Assembly (NCBI RefSeq): GCF_024643285.1
Contig: NZ_JAMSLW010000001.1
Coordinates: 555,239 to 619,238, forward strand
Direction: 5' to 3'
Length of the DNA: 64,000 nucleotides
DNA from: Parapedobacter lycopersici
GTDB lineage: Bacteria > Bacteroidota > Bacteroidia > Sphingobacteriales > Sphingobacteriaceae
The notes beneath the pieces were generated by a model, which was not told where the DNA came from, did not search any database, and worked only from the letters and a program-made list of their open reading frames with translations. Shown piece after piece: positions 1 to 8,571 of this stretch. The position numbers were made by a program, and so were the translations under genes. Positions within the stretch are counted from its first letter, which is position 1. Each line of letters begins with the position of its first letter.

Positions 1-78
1 TTTATATCAGGAAGTGTATCGGAAAGCGTAATCCGGAAAGCCAATTGCCCCGTCTTGGTCGTCCCAGGCAAATGCTAA
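1..78 (+). CDS. Universal stress protein, C-terminal fragment (cut by window edge)
   Basis: The first 25 codons are open in frame 1 and end at TAA (76-78). The peptide contains GSVSESVIRKANCPVLVVPG, the typical C-terminal signature of UspA-family proteins: a G-S-V-S-E nucleotide-binding turn, then the last beta strand P-V-L-V-V-P. The family binds ATP or acts in stress responses as a cytoplasmic dimer. Only the last strand and helix are visible, so domain number and start are unknown. The gene is convergent with the ferredoxin gene and they share the hairpin at 109-142. Confidence 0.8.
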   Translation, partial: FISGSVSESVIRKANCPVLVVPGKC

Positions 79-108
79 GCTTATTTTTATCTCCAAATAA
101 CAAATAAG

Positions 109-142
109 AAGCGCCGTCCGGATACATGTCCGGACGGCGCTT
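109..142 (-). terminator. Strong hairpin terminator between convergent genes
   Basis: A perfect 14-bp inverted repeat (109-122 with 129-142, loop TACATG). Read on the minus strand it is followed by a T-rich run, so it terminates the ferredoxin gene. It also lies 30 bases after the stop of the plus-strand stress-protein gene and probably serves both. Confidence 0.8.
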
Positions 143-165
143 CCTGTTGATCCAGCTGGGGGCGG

Positions 166-516
<351 letters not shown>

Positions 517-632
517 TTATTTCCTTTCAATAGATGATAAAAAACAAAAAACTTATTTTTGTGCCTGATCGAGTAAAAGATATTTGACTATGGGATTAGT
601 CGTCTTTTTCGAACAGCCCTATTTATAGGATG

Positions 633-640
633 CAAATATA
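633..640 (-). promoter_or_regulatory. Bacteroidota -7 box for the ferredoxin gene
   Basis: TATATTTG on the minus strand matches the TAnnTTTG consensus, giving a leader of about 110 bases to the ferredoxin ATG at 516. A perfect 10-bp palindrome (ATTACGTAAT, 649-658) lies just upstream and could be an operator in the divergent intergenic region. Confidence 0.5.
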
Positions 641-680
641 CAACAATTATTACGTAATTCCGGTCCAAAAAAATTAGATT

Positions 681-1730
681 TTGACAAAGAAACAACGAAT
701 CGAAGCCTTTACCCATTTAGGGACATACCTCCTATCGGCTGATCCACATTTACAGGAGGTGCTGGAAACCGCGGCTTCCCGCAATCCCTGGTTTACCTTG
801 CCCAATGTGCAGCATGCCGTGGGGGCAATTGCTGCAAACCTGTCCGAAGCGCAACTGGGCGACTGGCTAGCCCCTTACCCATTCGATGGCGACACCGACC
901 AGACAGTCGGCCTGATACTGGCGGGCAATATCCCTTTAGTTGGGTTTCATGATATCCTAAGCGCACTCTGCGCCGGCTATCGGATACAGGTCAAACTGGC
1001 AGCTGCCGATCAGCAGCTCACCACACACCTGCTTGAACAATTACAGGCCATTGAACCGCGTTTCCGCAGCAGGATACAGCTAACGGAGCGTCTTAGGGAC
1101 TTTGATGCCGTAATTGCAACCGGCAGCGATAACAGTGCGCGGTATTTTGAATATTATTTCGGCAAGGTTCCCCACATTATCCGAAAAAACCGCAACAGCG
1201 CCGCGGTGTTGTCGGGAAATGAAACCACCGATGAACTACAACAGCTGGGGCATGACATTTTCGATTTCTTTGGATTGGGTTGCCGGAATGTATCCAAGCT
1301 CTTTTTACCCAAGGGGTATGACATTTCACTTTTCTTCGAAGGCATCGCTGCATTCTCCGGGATTATTGACCATCATAAATACCGGAATAACTACGATTAC
1401 AACAAATCCATATACCTGATCAATGGCGATCCGCATTATGACAATGGTTTCCTTTTGGTGAAACGCGATGTGCGTACCGCTTCTCCCCTTGCCGTATTGT
1501 ATGAGGAAGAATATGAAACGACCACTGAACTGCACGCACGGCTATCGGCCCTGGCACCGCAGCTACAATGCATCGTGGCCGGCGGAACACTCCCGGTGCC
1601 AACACCCGTGTTTGATTTCGGCCGTAGCCAGCAACCGGAATTGAACGATTATGCCGACGGCGTGAATACACTTGATTTTCTGGCTACCCACCGGGACTCC
1701 CCCAGCGGACAGCCCTCGGCAAAACGTTGA
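681..1730 (+). CDS. LuxC-type acyl-CoA reductase
   Basis: A 349-residue LuxC-family protein. LuxC proteins reduce acyl-CoA or acyl-enzyme thioesters to aldehydes with NADPH through an ALDH-like fold and a catalytic cysteine. Seen here: the Rossmann-type segment AGNIPLVGFHD (about 81-91), VIATGSD (about 144-150) and the presumed nucleophile C201 in FGLGCRNVSKL. The length is shorter than Vibrio LuxC (about 480), as is usual for Bacteroidota homologues. The start must be TTG at 681 or ATT at 678, because a stop at 675-677 closes the frame and no ATG follows near the N-terminus. No luciferase genes are present. A LuxE-type synthetase lies at 40990. The physiological substrate is unknown. Confidence 0.82.
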   Translation: MTKKQRIEAFTHLGTYLLSADPHLQEVLETAASRNPWFTLPNVQHAVGAIAANLSEAQLGDWLAPYPFDGDTDQTVGLILAGNIPLVGFHDILSALCAGYRIQVKLAAADQQLTTHLLEQLQAIEPRFRSRIQLTERLRDFDAVIATGSDNSARYFEYYFGKVPHIIRKNRNSAAVLSGNETTDELQQLGHDIFDFFGLGCRNVSKLFLPKGYDISLFFEGIAAFSGIIDHHKYRNNYDYNKSIYLINGDPHYDNGFLLVKRDVRTASPLAVLYEEEYETTTELHARLSALAPQLQCIVAGGTLPVPTPVFDFGRSQQPELNDYADGVNTLDFLATHRDSPSGQPSAKR

Positions 1731-1749
1731 TTATCCGGCCAAATTATAC

Positions 1750-1757
1750 TAACTTTG
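1750..1757 (+). promoter_or_regulatory. Promoter -7 box for the 67-aa protein / ftsE pair
   Basis: TAACTTTG fits TAnnTTTG. The expected transcription start is only 3-4 bases before the ATG at 1765, so the transcript would be nearly leaderless. Confidence 0.5.
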
Positions 1758-1764
1758 CGGTCAC

Positions 1765-1968
1765 ATGTATGTCATTAAAGTTAAAGGGGTGGCAAAAATA
1801 CCGGACTACGTTCAGCTCCGGGATGATGCCTTTACATTACTCGCCTACTTCAGGGTTGACCGGCCAGACAAATCGCTGGAAAAGCTGGGACTGGGCGACA
1901 AGATAACCCAGATTATGGAAATTGTAACCGCATTACCCTTTGGACAGATTAAGAAATTAGATTTATAA
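1765..1968 (+). CDS. Small conserved protein upstream of ftsE
   Basis: A 67-residue protein without signal peptide or membrane segment. It is mixed alpha/beta with a basic N-terminus (MYVIKVKGVAKIPDY). I do not recognise a characterised domain. It appears real: a promoter box sits directly upstream, the stop is three bases from the ftsE ATG, and codon use matches its neighbours. The tight coupling suggests one operon with FtsE. Similar short proteins occur in related genomes as far as I recall, but no function is known to me. Confidence 0.65.
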   Translation: MYVIKVKGVAKIPDYVQLRDDAFTLLAYFRVDRPDKSLEKLGLGDKITQIMEIVTALPFGQIKKLDL

Positions 1969-1971
1969 CAT

Positions 1972-2661
1972 ATGATTGGCGAGACGGTAATCACACTCAA
2001 AAACGTAGACATCTACCAGCCCAAGCACCTCGTGCTCTCAAATGTCAACCTCAAGATCGATAAAGGTGAATTCGTATTCCTTATCGGACAAACCGGCAGC
2101 GGCAAAAGCAGTCTCCTGAAAATCATTTACGGCGATCTGCATATCGCCAGTGGCGAGGGAATGGTGGCCGGGTTCGACCTGAAGAAGCTCAGTGAACGTG
2201 ACGTACCCTACCTGCGCAGGAAACTGGGCATCGTATTCCAGGATTTTCACCTGCTCACCGATCGTACCGTGGAAAAAAACCTCGAATTTGCCCTAAGGGC
2301 TACGGGATGGAAAGATAAAGCATTAATCAAAAACCGGATGCTTGACGTACTTGAAAAGGTCGGGCTCCGTTCCAAGCTAAAGAAAATGCCGCACGAACTA
2401 TCGGGCGGCGAACAGCAGCGCGTGGTCATTGCCCGTGCCCTGTTGAACAACCCCGAAATCATCCTAGCCGACGAACCAACTGGAAATCTCGACCCGGAAA
2501 CCTCCGAAGAAATTGTGTTATTGCTGAAAGAAATCAGCCGGGGTGGCACAGCCATCCTCATGGCAACACACGATTACCAGATTATCCGTAATATGCCATC
2601 GCGTATTGTAAAAACGGCCGACGGTGCACTGCATGACAATGTCACCATCACCGCTTCATGA
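1972..2661 (+). CDS. ftsE: Cell-division ABC ATPase FtsE
   Basis: A 229-residue ABC ATPase. Walker A is GQTGSGKS (39-46), the signature is LSGGEQQR (about 143-150), Walker B is [11 protein letters not shown], and the H-loop is in MATHDYQI. The short length, the IGQTGSGKS form and the GNLD D-loop are typical of FtsE, which with FtsX couples cytokinesis to septal peptidoglycan hydrolases at the inner membrane. FtsX is not adjacent, as is often the case in this phylum. A LolD/MacB-type ATPase is the alternative; FtsE is favoured by length and motif detail. Confidence 0.82.
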   Translation: MIGETVITLKNVDIYQPKHLVLSNVNLKIDKGEFVFLIGQTGSGKSSLLKIIYGDLHIASGEGMVAGFDLKKLSERDVPYLRRKLGIVFQDFHLLTDRTVEKNLEFALRATGWKDKALIKNRMLDVLEKVGLRSKLKKMPHELSGGEQQRVVIARALLNNPEIILADEPTGNLDPETSEEIVLLLKEISRGGTAILMATHDYQIIRNMPSRIVKTADGALHDNVTITAS

Positions 2662-2793
2662 AAACGCTGACAAATCCTGAAACACATACGTCAATTTGTA
2701 AGCTTAATAAACCAGAAAACTGACAGGCTGGCGGTATTTTCCCATTGGCAATGAAATTGAGGCAGGGGCACAAGAATTGATTAGTGAATTGAT

Positions 2794-3357
2794 ATGGCAC
2801 AAAAGAAAAACAGAAACGACGAAAACGACCATAGGAACGAAAATGAGTTCATTGCCCAGGATGAACCCCTGGCTACTGAGCCATCATCGGACACAGCTGA
2901 AACAGCAACAGCCGAAGAACAGTTAGCTGCCGAATTAAAAGAGGCAAACGATAAGTACATTCGGCTATATGCCGAATTTGATAATTACAAGCGTCGCGTT
3001 GCCAAGGAACGCCTCGAACTGATGCAGACGGCAGGCAAGGACATCATGGCCAGTTTACTGCCATTGATCGACGACTTTGACCGGGCACTGAAAGCAATGG
3101 AAACGGCTACTGAAGTGGATACCGTCAAAGAAGGGATCGGCCTGGTGAGCCACAAACTGAAGAACACGCTGGCACAGAAAGGACTGAAAGCGATGGAATC
3201 CATCGGAAAACCCTTTGATGCGGAACTGCAGGAAGCCATTACGAGCGTTCCGGTGCCGGACGAGGACCAGAAAGGCAAAGTAATTGATGAAATTGAAAAA
3301 GGGTATTACCTGCATGATAAAGTGTTGCGTCATGCCAAAGTGGTGGTAGGAAACTAA
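2794..3357 (+). CDS. grpE: Nucleotide exchange factor GrpE
   Basis: A 187-residue protein. An acidic, low-complexity N-terminus (about 1-55, rich in D, E and N) precedes a long coiled-coil helix (about 55-110, with [15 protein letters not shown]) and the C-terminal beta domain ending HAKVVVG. This is the standard GrpE layout. GrpE dimers release ADP from DnaK. dnaJ follows after 13 bases, so the two are cotranscribed. dnaK and hrcA are not in the window. The leader holds a sequence with sigma-54-like spacing, TGGCAA-N5-TTGA (about 2745), which lacks the essential GC and is probably chance. Confidence 0.95.
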   Translation: MAQKKNRNDENDHRNENEFIAQDEPLATEPSSDTAETATAEEQLAAELKEANDKYIRLYAEFDNYKRRVAKERLELMQTAGKDIMASLLPLIDDFDRALKAMETATEVDTVKEGIGLVSHKLKNTLAQKGLKAMESIGKPFDAELQEAITSVPVPDEDQKGKVIDEIEKGYYLHDKVLRHAKVVVGN

Positions 3358-3370
3358 TAAACAAGCAAGC

Positions 3371-4519
3371 ATGGCAAAACGAGACTATTACGATGTATTG
3401 GGTGTTTCGCGCAACGCTGACCAGGCCGAAATAAAGTCGGCTTACCGGAAACTGGCCATCAAGTACCATCCGGATAAAAACCCCAACAACCACGAAGCCG
3501 AGGATAAGTTTAAAGAGGCCGCCGAGGCCTACGAAGTACTCAGCAATCCTGAAAAAAGGCAGCGCTACAATCAATTCGGGCATGCCGGTGCTTCCGGTGG
3601 CTACGGGGGCGGCAGCATGAACATGGAAGATATTTTCAGTCAATTTGGCGATATCTTCGGTGGTGGTGGCAGTCCGTTTGAAAGTTTCTTCGGCGGCGGG
3701 GGCAGTTCGCGGGGCGGGCGCCGTATCGTTAAGGGGTCAAACCTGCGCATCAAAGTAAAACTTACCCTGCAGGAAATAGCCAATGGGGCCGAAAAGAAAA
3801 TCAAAGTCAATAAACAGGTGGTCTGTACTACCTGCGATGGCAGTGGTGCCAAGGACAAATCGTCATTCCATACCTGCCGTACGTGCGGAGGCACGGGGGC
3901 GGTAAGACGGGTAACCAGCACGATCCTGGGACAGATGCAAACCACCAGCACCTGCCCGACCTGTAACGGTGAAGGGGTTGAAATCACAGCCAAATGTACA
4001 ACCTGTCATGGAGATGGCTTGGTCAGGGGTGAAGAAACCATTACCATCAATATTCCTGCCGGGGTTAGCGAGGGCATGCAATTATCTATGGGTGGCAAGG
4101 GAAATGCAGCCCCACGTGGAGGTGTTCCGGGTGACCTGATCATCCTGATAGAGGAAATCCCCCACGAAACATTAAAACGGGATGGCATTAATGTGATTTA
4201 TGACCTGTATGTCAATTTTGTGGATGCTACACTGGGAACCAGCGTGGAAGTTCCCACGATCGACGGTAAAGCCAAGATCAAGATTGATCCCGGTACGCAG
4301 GGAGGCAAAATCCTACGCCTGAAAGGCAAGGGTGTGCCTGAAGTAAATTCCTATCATAAAGGTGATCAGCTGGTCTATGTTAACGTATGGACACCTAAAA
4401 CCGTCTCTTCAGACGAGAAGCAATTGCTTGAAAACCTCCGGAATTCACCCAACTTTAAGCCCCAGCCCGGTAAAAGCGAAAAAACCTTCTTCGAACGGAT
4501 AAAAGAATACTTCGAATAA
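3371..4519 (+). CDS. dnaJ: Chaperone DnaJ (Hsp40, type I)
   Basis: A 382-residue full-length DnaJ. The J domain (1-70) carries the HPD motif in YHPDKNP, which stimulates DnaK ATPase. A Gly/Phe-rich linker follows (about 74-120). The zinc domain has four CxxCxGxG repeats ([32 protein letters not shown]), then the two C-terminal substrate-binding beta domains. It works with DnaK and the adjacent GrpE in the cytoplasm. A perfect terminator follows at 4553-4583, closing the operon. Confidence 0.97.
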   Translation: MAKRDYYDVLGVSRNADQAEIKSAYRKLAIKYHPDKNPNNHEAEDKFKEAAEAYEVLSNPEKRQRYNQFGHAGASGGYGGGSMNMEDIFSQFGDIFGGGGSPFESFFGGGGSSRGGRRIVKGSNLRIKVKLTLQEIANGAEKKIKVNKQVVCTTCDGSGAKDKSSFHTCRTCGGTGAVRRVTSTILGQMQTTSTCPTCNGEGVEITAKCTTCHGDGLVRGEETITINIPAGVSEGMQLSMGGKGNAAPRGGVPGDLIILIEEIPHETLKRDGINVIYDLYVNFVDATLGTSVEVPTIDGKAKIKIDPGTQGGKILRLKGKGVPEVNSYHKGDQLVYVNVWTPKTVSSDEKQLLENLRNSPNFKPQPGKSEKTFFERIKEYFE

Positions 4520-4552
4520 TTAATGGGTGTACCATCCGGTATCCACATACAG

Positions 4553-4583
4553 AAAGCCAGGCCTTTACGCCTGGCTTTTTTTG
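4553..4583 (+). terminator. Rho-independent terminator of grpE-dnaJ
   Basis: A perfect stem (AAAGCCAGGC with GCCTGGCTTT, loop CTTTAC) ends in a run of eight T's. Confidence 0.93.
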
Positions 4584-4874
4584 TTGTCATGACATTTTTG
4601 ACATTAATTGTCAAAAAGTCAATACCTATTAATCCAGCAATTACACAATTTGTCAGGTTTATTGTCTTTATGCCAAATTAAATCAGTAAAGGCTAATTTA
4701 TTTGAAATCAGCGTATTTTGACAGGCATTAAGCGACAAATCCATAAAGCGACAAACCCATGACAAACTAAATGGCATCACGTACGGGTTTGGCATTTGTA
4801 TTGTTCAGCTGATATCAACAGTCAAAAAGTAAAAATAAAAATGACTGGATGTTTTAACTAAATTTAATACACAC
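4584..4874 (+). promoter_or_regulatory. Motif-rich region upstream of the beta-barrel gene
   Basis: No gene is visible in these 291 bases. They contain a perfect 9-bp inverted repeat with a 5-base spacer (TTTTTGACA at 4595-4603 with TGTCAAAAA at 4609-4617), two exact direct copies of AAGCGACAAA (4730-4739 and 4746-4755), a related TGACAAAC (4760-4767), further TGTCA/TGACA cores, and TTGGCAT-N5-TTGTT (4789-4805). The last resembles a sigma-54 promoter but has TTGT where TTGC is expected. The density of TGACA cores suggests an operator cluster for the gene at 4875. The regulator is not known. Confidence 0.45.
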
Positions 4875-5474
4875 ATGAAAAAACTATTTTTAACCTTTTC
4901 AGCAGCTATCGTTGTAGCTTTTGCAGCACAGGCACAAACCGAAAAAGGAAAAGTGATCCTGGGCGGAAGTGTTTCTTATGACTACTCTAAAGTAAAAGAC
5001 GTAGACACGGAATCACAAGCATTCGGTATCCAGCCTACTGTTGGATTCTTCGTAAGTGATAACTTCGCAATCGGTACCGGAATCGGATACGGATACGAAG
5101 AAAATACCGCTGCCGCTGGCGCGACCTTTGAGGCCAACAAATTAAGCACGTTCAATGTAGCTCCCTTTGCACGTTTGTACAAAGGTGACGGTGATTTCAA
5201 GTTCTTTGGACAGCTTTCTGTACCGATGGCTTGGGGAACTGCTAAAGCAGAGGATACCGACCTGGGCACCACAGCACGTTATGGTGTTGAATTGGCTCCT
5301 GGTTTCGCTTATTTCCCAACCAGCAAAATCGGCATCGAACTGTCTGTAAGAGGCCTTTACTACCAGAACTCCTCAATTAAACCAGAAGGATCTGACGACA
5401 AGGTTTCCAGCAACTCTTTCGGTCTTAACGCCAACTCATTGGCTCCAAGACTCGGTGTACAATTTTACTTTTAA
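4875..5474 (+). CDS. Outer-membrane beta-barrel protein
   Basis: A 199-residue protein with a signal peptide (MKKLFLTFSAAIVVAFAAQA, cleavage before QTEKGK). Alternating hydrophobic and polar strands separated by turns follow, and the chain ends in aromatic GVQFYF, the C-terminal signature recognised by the BAM complex. It looks like a small eight-strand porin-like or OmpA-barrel-like protein of the outer_membrane_beta-barrel family. Its role is unknown. It is monocistronic, with a long AT-rich upstream region full of repeats and a strong terminator, suggesting a regulated, well-expressed surface protein. Codons are A/T-richer than in its neighbours, which fits high expression. Confidence 0.8.
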   Translation: MKKLFLTFSAAIVVAFAAQAQTEKGKVILGGSVSYDYSKVKDVDTESQAFGIQPTVGFFVSDNFAIGTGIGYGYEENTAAAGATFEANKLSTFNVAPFARLYKGDGDFKFFGQLSVPMAWGTAKAEDTDLGTTARYGVELAPGFAYFPTSKIGIELSVRGLYYQNSSIKPEGSDDKVSSNSFGLNANSLAPRLGVQFYF

Positions 5475-5502
5475 TCATAGCCATTAGGCTGCACACACCA
5501 AG

Positions 5503-5538
5503 CGGGTGCCCCGGATATTCCAGGGCACCCGTCTTTTT
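5503..5538 (+). terminator. Rho-independent terminator of the beta-barrel gene
   Basis: Perfect 9-bp stem CGGGTGCCC / GGGCACCCG with an 11-base loop, then TCTTTTTTT. Confidence 0.92.
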
Positions 5539-5888
5539 TTATCTTATATCCCCCGTCGATAAGGCAACACCCTTGTACACCGGCCGCGGGATCGGCGTCC
5601 AGCGGACTCCGCAAATCCCGGAGTCAACCCTACAGCAATCACTCCATTCCCCAAACCAACGCACTCCCTATCTGCATCTGCAGGTATGCCAATCCCGCTC
5701 CTTCTGCGCACTGGGTATCACACGGATTTTAAGCCTGATTACAGCAACAATATCCAGGTAAACGAAGGGATGCCGCTTCGAATTTACATCGGCGTACTGT
5801 CCGAAATGTGCTTATACAGCAACGTCAGATATGGAGCAAGGTCTCCTCATCACCTAAAAACAAAATCGACAGAAATCAGGAATATGGA
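5539..5888. other. Intergenic stretch without a convincing gene
   Basis: About 350 bases hold only short open frames (62 and 85 codons on the plus strand). They have unnatural composition, no promoter box and no recognisable domain. A small hairpin (GACTCCG 5605-5611 with CGGAGTC 5619-5625) is present. The sequence could be the remains of a decayed gene, but I cannot identify one. Confidence 0.4.
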
Positions 5889-5957
5889 TAAAAAGAAAGG
5901 TTTCCAAACGGGGAGAATGGAAACCTTTACTAACCAATTATAAACCTAAATTATGAT
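5889..5957 (-). ncRNA. Candidate small RNA with its own promoter and terminator
   Basis: On the minus strand a near-ideal Bacteroidota promoter (TTTG at 5989-5992, 19 bases, TACCTTTG at 5962-5969) predicts a start near 5957. About 30 bases later comes a perfect 10-bp hairpin (5896-5905 with 5919-5928, 13-base loop) followed on that strand by CTTTTTATCC. No minus-strand gene lies in front of it before 5475, so the transcript would be a free RNA of about 70 bases. The hairpin could instead simply terminate the nuoCD transcript, whose stop is at 6076. The promoter match makes the small RNA worth testing. Confidence 0.4.
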
Positions 5958-5961
5958 ACCG

Positions 5962-5992
5962 CAAAGGTAGGGTTTATTTTCAGTTTATCAAA
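5962..5992 (-). promoter_or_regulatory. Bacteroidota promoter reading into the candidate small RNA
   Basis: TTTG-N19-TACCTTTG on the minus strand agrees with the -33/-7 consensus in both boxes and in spacing. It is downstream of nuoD and faces away from any annotated gene. Confidence 0.55.
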
Positions 5993-6075
5993 TATTTTTT
6001 CATTATTTTTAACACAAATATAATAAACATAAAATCAGTTATTTACAAACGAAAACAACCTAAAGACTCAAGCAG

Positions 6076-7296
6076 TTACCGGTCTACCTCGCCCAGCACG
6101 ATGTCAATTGAACCCAGTATCGCGATCAAATCCGCAATCAGTACACCCTTCGCCAGCTCGGGCAGCACCGATAGGTTATTGAAACTCGGTCCACGGGCTT
6201 TTACCCGTTTGGGAATATCTGTTTTTTCCTGCGTAACGAAATAAAAACCAAGTTCCCCTTTCGGGTTTTCGGCACGCACATAATAGTCCTGCGGTTTCAG
6301 GTTAACTTTCTTGGGCACTAATGCCCGGGGGTCAAACTCCGGGGTCCGCTTCAGCGGACCCGAAAGCCGCTCCAGGCATTGTTCAATGATCTTCACAGAC
6401 TCCCTGATTTCGTCCACGCGTACCTTGTAACGATCCCAGCAATCCCCGGTAGTCCCCGCCTCCCCTTTCCCGACGGGTATTTCAAATTCAATTTCGGGGT
6501 ATACCGAATAACCATCGACCCGCCGCAGATCCCATTTGATCCCTGAAGCGCGCAGCATCGGACCGGAACAGCCGTAGTTAATAGCTACGTCGGATGGCAA
6601 TATGCCGATATTGGCTGTCCGTGAAATAAAGATCTGGTTTGTCGTTAGCAACTCGTCCAGTTCAATAAGCTTAGGTTTAAAATAGGTGATAAATTCGGCA
6701 CATCGCTCTTCAAATCCGACAGGCAGGTCATAAAATAAGCCACCCACCCAGATGTAGTTGTAAAGCATCCGTGATCCGGATGCCCATTCCAGCATATTCA
6801 TGATATGCTCACGGTCCCGGAAACACCACATAAACGGCGTGAATGCGCCGATGTCAATTCCATACGTTCCGATAGCAATCAGGTGGGAAGCAATCCGGTT
6901 AAGCTCGCAGACCAGCACACGTATATACTCAATCCGTTTTGGAATCTGCCCATCAATCCCCAGCATCCGCTCCACCCCCATTACAAACGCATGGCTGTTG
7001 TTCATGGAGGCCAGGTAGTCCATGCGATCGGTAAAGGGAATCGTTTTGCCGTAATTCATCGATTCGGCATGCTTTTCAAAGCAACGGTGCAGGTACCCCA
7101 GGTGCGGGATTACTTCTTTCACGATCTCACCGTCGGTAATCAGCTGCAGGCGCAGGACCCCGTGTGTCGAAGGATGCTGGGGCCCCATGTTAATCACCAT
7201 CTCCTCACTGCCAATAGCGGCAAGACGTGCTTCATAAGCCCGCAGTGCCTCCTGATAGGGCTTTTCTGCACTGGTTTCAATTGTATTTTCTGCCAT
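6076..7296 (-). CDS. nuoD: NADH-quinone oxidoreductase subunit D
   Basis: A 406-residue complex I 49-kDa subunit homologue. It shows [13 protein letters not shown] near residue 40 (the His-bearing loop at the quinone cavity), [20 protein letters not shown] and the C-terminal [19 protein letters not shown]. NuoD sits in the peripheral arm with NuoB and NuoC and forms much of the quinone-binding site. nuoC lies 8 bases upstream. No nuoE-N genes follow, which is unusual because these genes are normally in one long cluster. Confidence 0.96.
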   Translation of the reverse strand: MAENTIETSAEKPYQEALRAYEARLAAIGSEEMVINMGPQHPSTHGVLRLQLITDGEIVKEVIPHLGYLHRCFEKHAESMNYGKTIPFTDRMDYLASMNNSHAFVMGVERMLGIDGQIPKRIEYIRVLVCELNRIASHLIAIGTYGIDIGAFTPFMWCFRDREHIMNMLEWASGSRMLYNYIWVGGLFYDLPVGFEERCAEFITYFKPKLIELDELLTTNQIFISRTANIGILPSDVAINYGCSGPMLRASGIKWDLRRVDGYSVYPEIEFEIPVGKGEAGTTGDCWDRYKVRVDEIRESVKIIEQCLERLSGPLKRTPEFDPRALVPKKVNLKPQDYYVRAENPKGELGFYFVTQEKTDIPKRVKARGPSFNNLSVLPELAKGVLIADLIAILGSIDIVLGEVDR

Positions 7297-7304
7297 TGCT
7301 GTGT

Positions 7305-7805
7305 TTATTTAATGGCAATGCCATGATAGGTTTCGGCTTCTTGGTAATCTTTCCGCAAGGGGTAACCTTCCCAATCGTCGGGCAGCAAGATGCGTCGCAG
7401 ATCGGGGTGGTTTTCAAAGAAAATGCCCATCAGGTCAAACGCCTCCCGCTCATGCCAATCGGCGGTCCGCCACACCGAACTGACGCTCGGTAGTGCTGGC
7501 AGGTGATCCGGATGCCGGTCGTTGGCGATGCGTACCTTAAGGGTAAGCTGTTGCTTGTATGGAATCGAAGCCAGGTGATACACCACTGTAAATGTACCGG
7601 CTACTATCCCATCGTCCACGGCGCTGATACACGAAAGGAAGTCGAAATACGTCGCTTCATGATCGCGTAAAAACCGGCAGACTTCCGTTAACTGCTCCGG
7701 CGTGATAAAAAGTGCCGGTTGCAGACCATCCTGCGCTTCCGCCACAATAACAGATTCACCGAACCGGTTGATCAGCAATGTACGTATCTTTCCGAAAGAC
7801 TCCAT
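7305..7805 (-). CDS. nuoC: NADH-quinone oxidoreductase subunit C
   Basis: About 166 residues from the ATG at 7805. A longer form from 7838 would overlap pdxH by 28 bases, so the inner start is preferred. Family features are the [11 protein letters not shown] segment, the YHLASI strand, [17 protein letters not shown] and the C-terminal [18 protein letters not shown] motif, all characteristic of the 30-kDa subunit. NuoC binds NuoD in the peripheral arm. The coding order pdxH-nuoC-nuoD on the minus strand is compact. nuoA and nuoB do not precede it. Confidence 0.93.
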   Translation of the reverse strand: MESFGKIRTLLINRFGESVIVAEAQDGLQPALFITPEQLTEVCRFLRDHEATYFDFLSCISAVDDGIVAGTFTVVYHLASIPYKQQLTLKVRIANDRHPDHLPALPSVSSVWRTADWHEREAFDLMGIFFENHPDLRRILLPDDWEGYPLRKDYQEAETYHGIAIK

Positions 7806-7810
7806 GTTGC

Positions 7811-8464
7811 TCAGGGAGCCAGCCTCGCTATTCTCCATACCTCATTTTCTTTTTTATAAACCAACCGGTCGTGCAGCCGGTTATTCCGGCCCTGCCAGAA
7901 TTCAATTTGTTCCGGAAGCAGCAGATAACCTCCCCAATGTTCAGGACGCGGTATGTCGTCCGTATCCCGGTAATTTTCCTCCAGTACATGCAATTGACCA
8001 TCCAGTTCCTCCCGGTTTGCAATCTCCCGGCTCTGCGGCGATACCAGGGCACCCAGCCGGCTGCCTTTGGGCCTCGACCGGAAATAGGCATCGGCAGCCT
8101 CAGCAGGCAATTTTTCCACTTTTCCTTCTACCCGCACCTGCCGTTGCAATTCGGGCCAGAAAAACAGCAGGGCCGCATGGGGAGTTGCAGCCAGTTCCGT
8201 ACCTTTTCGACTTGTATAATTCGTGTAAAAACCGAGCCCGAGCCGGTCGACCTGCTTCAGCAGCACAATCCGTGAAGAAGGCTTTCCGGAAGCCGAAACA
8301 GTGGATAATGTCATGGCATTGGGTTCCATAACCCCTTTGTCAACGGCTTCGTTAAACCACTGCTGGAACTGGACCAGGGGGTCTTCGGCAAGGTCACCTT
8401 CGTTTAGCTGCCCCATTTCGTACGCCATCCGCATCCCTGCGATATCTTTTTGTTCCAAGTTCAT
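7811..8464 (-). CDS. pdxH: Pyridoxamine 5'-phosphate oxidase
   Basis: 217 residues from MNLEQKDIAGMR at 8464; the frame opens 10 codons earlier. It is an FMN-dependent enzyme that oxidises pyridoxine or pyridoxamine phosphate to pyridoxal phosphate. Motifs: DPLVQFQQWFNEAV, MTLSTVSASGKPSSRIVLLK (FMN phosphate site), FYTNYTSRKG, RQVRVEGKVEKL, SRPKGSRLGALVSPQS, and the C-terminal WGGYLL, EFWQGRNNRLHDR and WRIARLAP signature. The length is typical. It ends 5 bases before nuoC and probably shares its transcript. Confidence 0.96.
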   Translation of the reverse strand: MNLEQKDIAGMRMAYEMGQLNEGDLAEDPLVQFQQWFNEAVDKGVMEPNAMTLSTVSASGKPSSRIVLLKQVDRLGLGFYTNYTSRKGTELAATPHAALLFFWPELQRQVRVEGKVEKLPAEAADAYFRSRPKGSRLGALVSPQSREIANREELDGQLHVLEENYRDTDDIPRPEHWGGYLLLPEQIEFWQGRNNRLHDRLVYKKENEVWRIARLAP

Positions 8465-8571
8465 CGCCCATCTGATTAGGACACAAACATACAAAAAAGT
8501 AGCCGCAATCGTCGTGTTTCCGGGGCGGAAGACACGGACGTTACCGGGAATTTATATCGGATCTCCTGGAA

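Noticed and set aside
2745-2760. Sigma-54 promoter of grpE
   Set aside because: TGGCAA-N5-TTGA lacks the essential GC at -12; likely chance.
5573-5943. Two short plus-strand open frames (62 and 85 codons) in the gap after the beta-barrel gene
   Set aside because: No promoter box, no domain and unusual composition; one overlaps the candidate small RNA hairpin.
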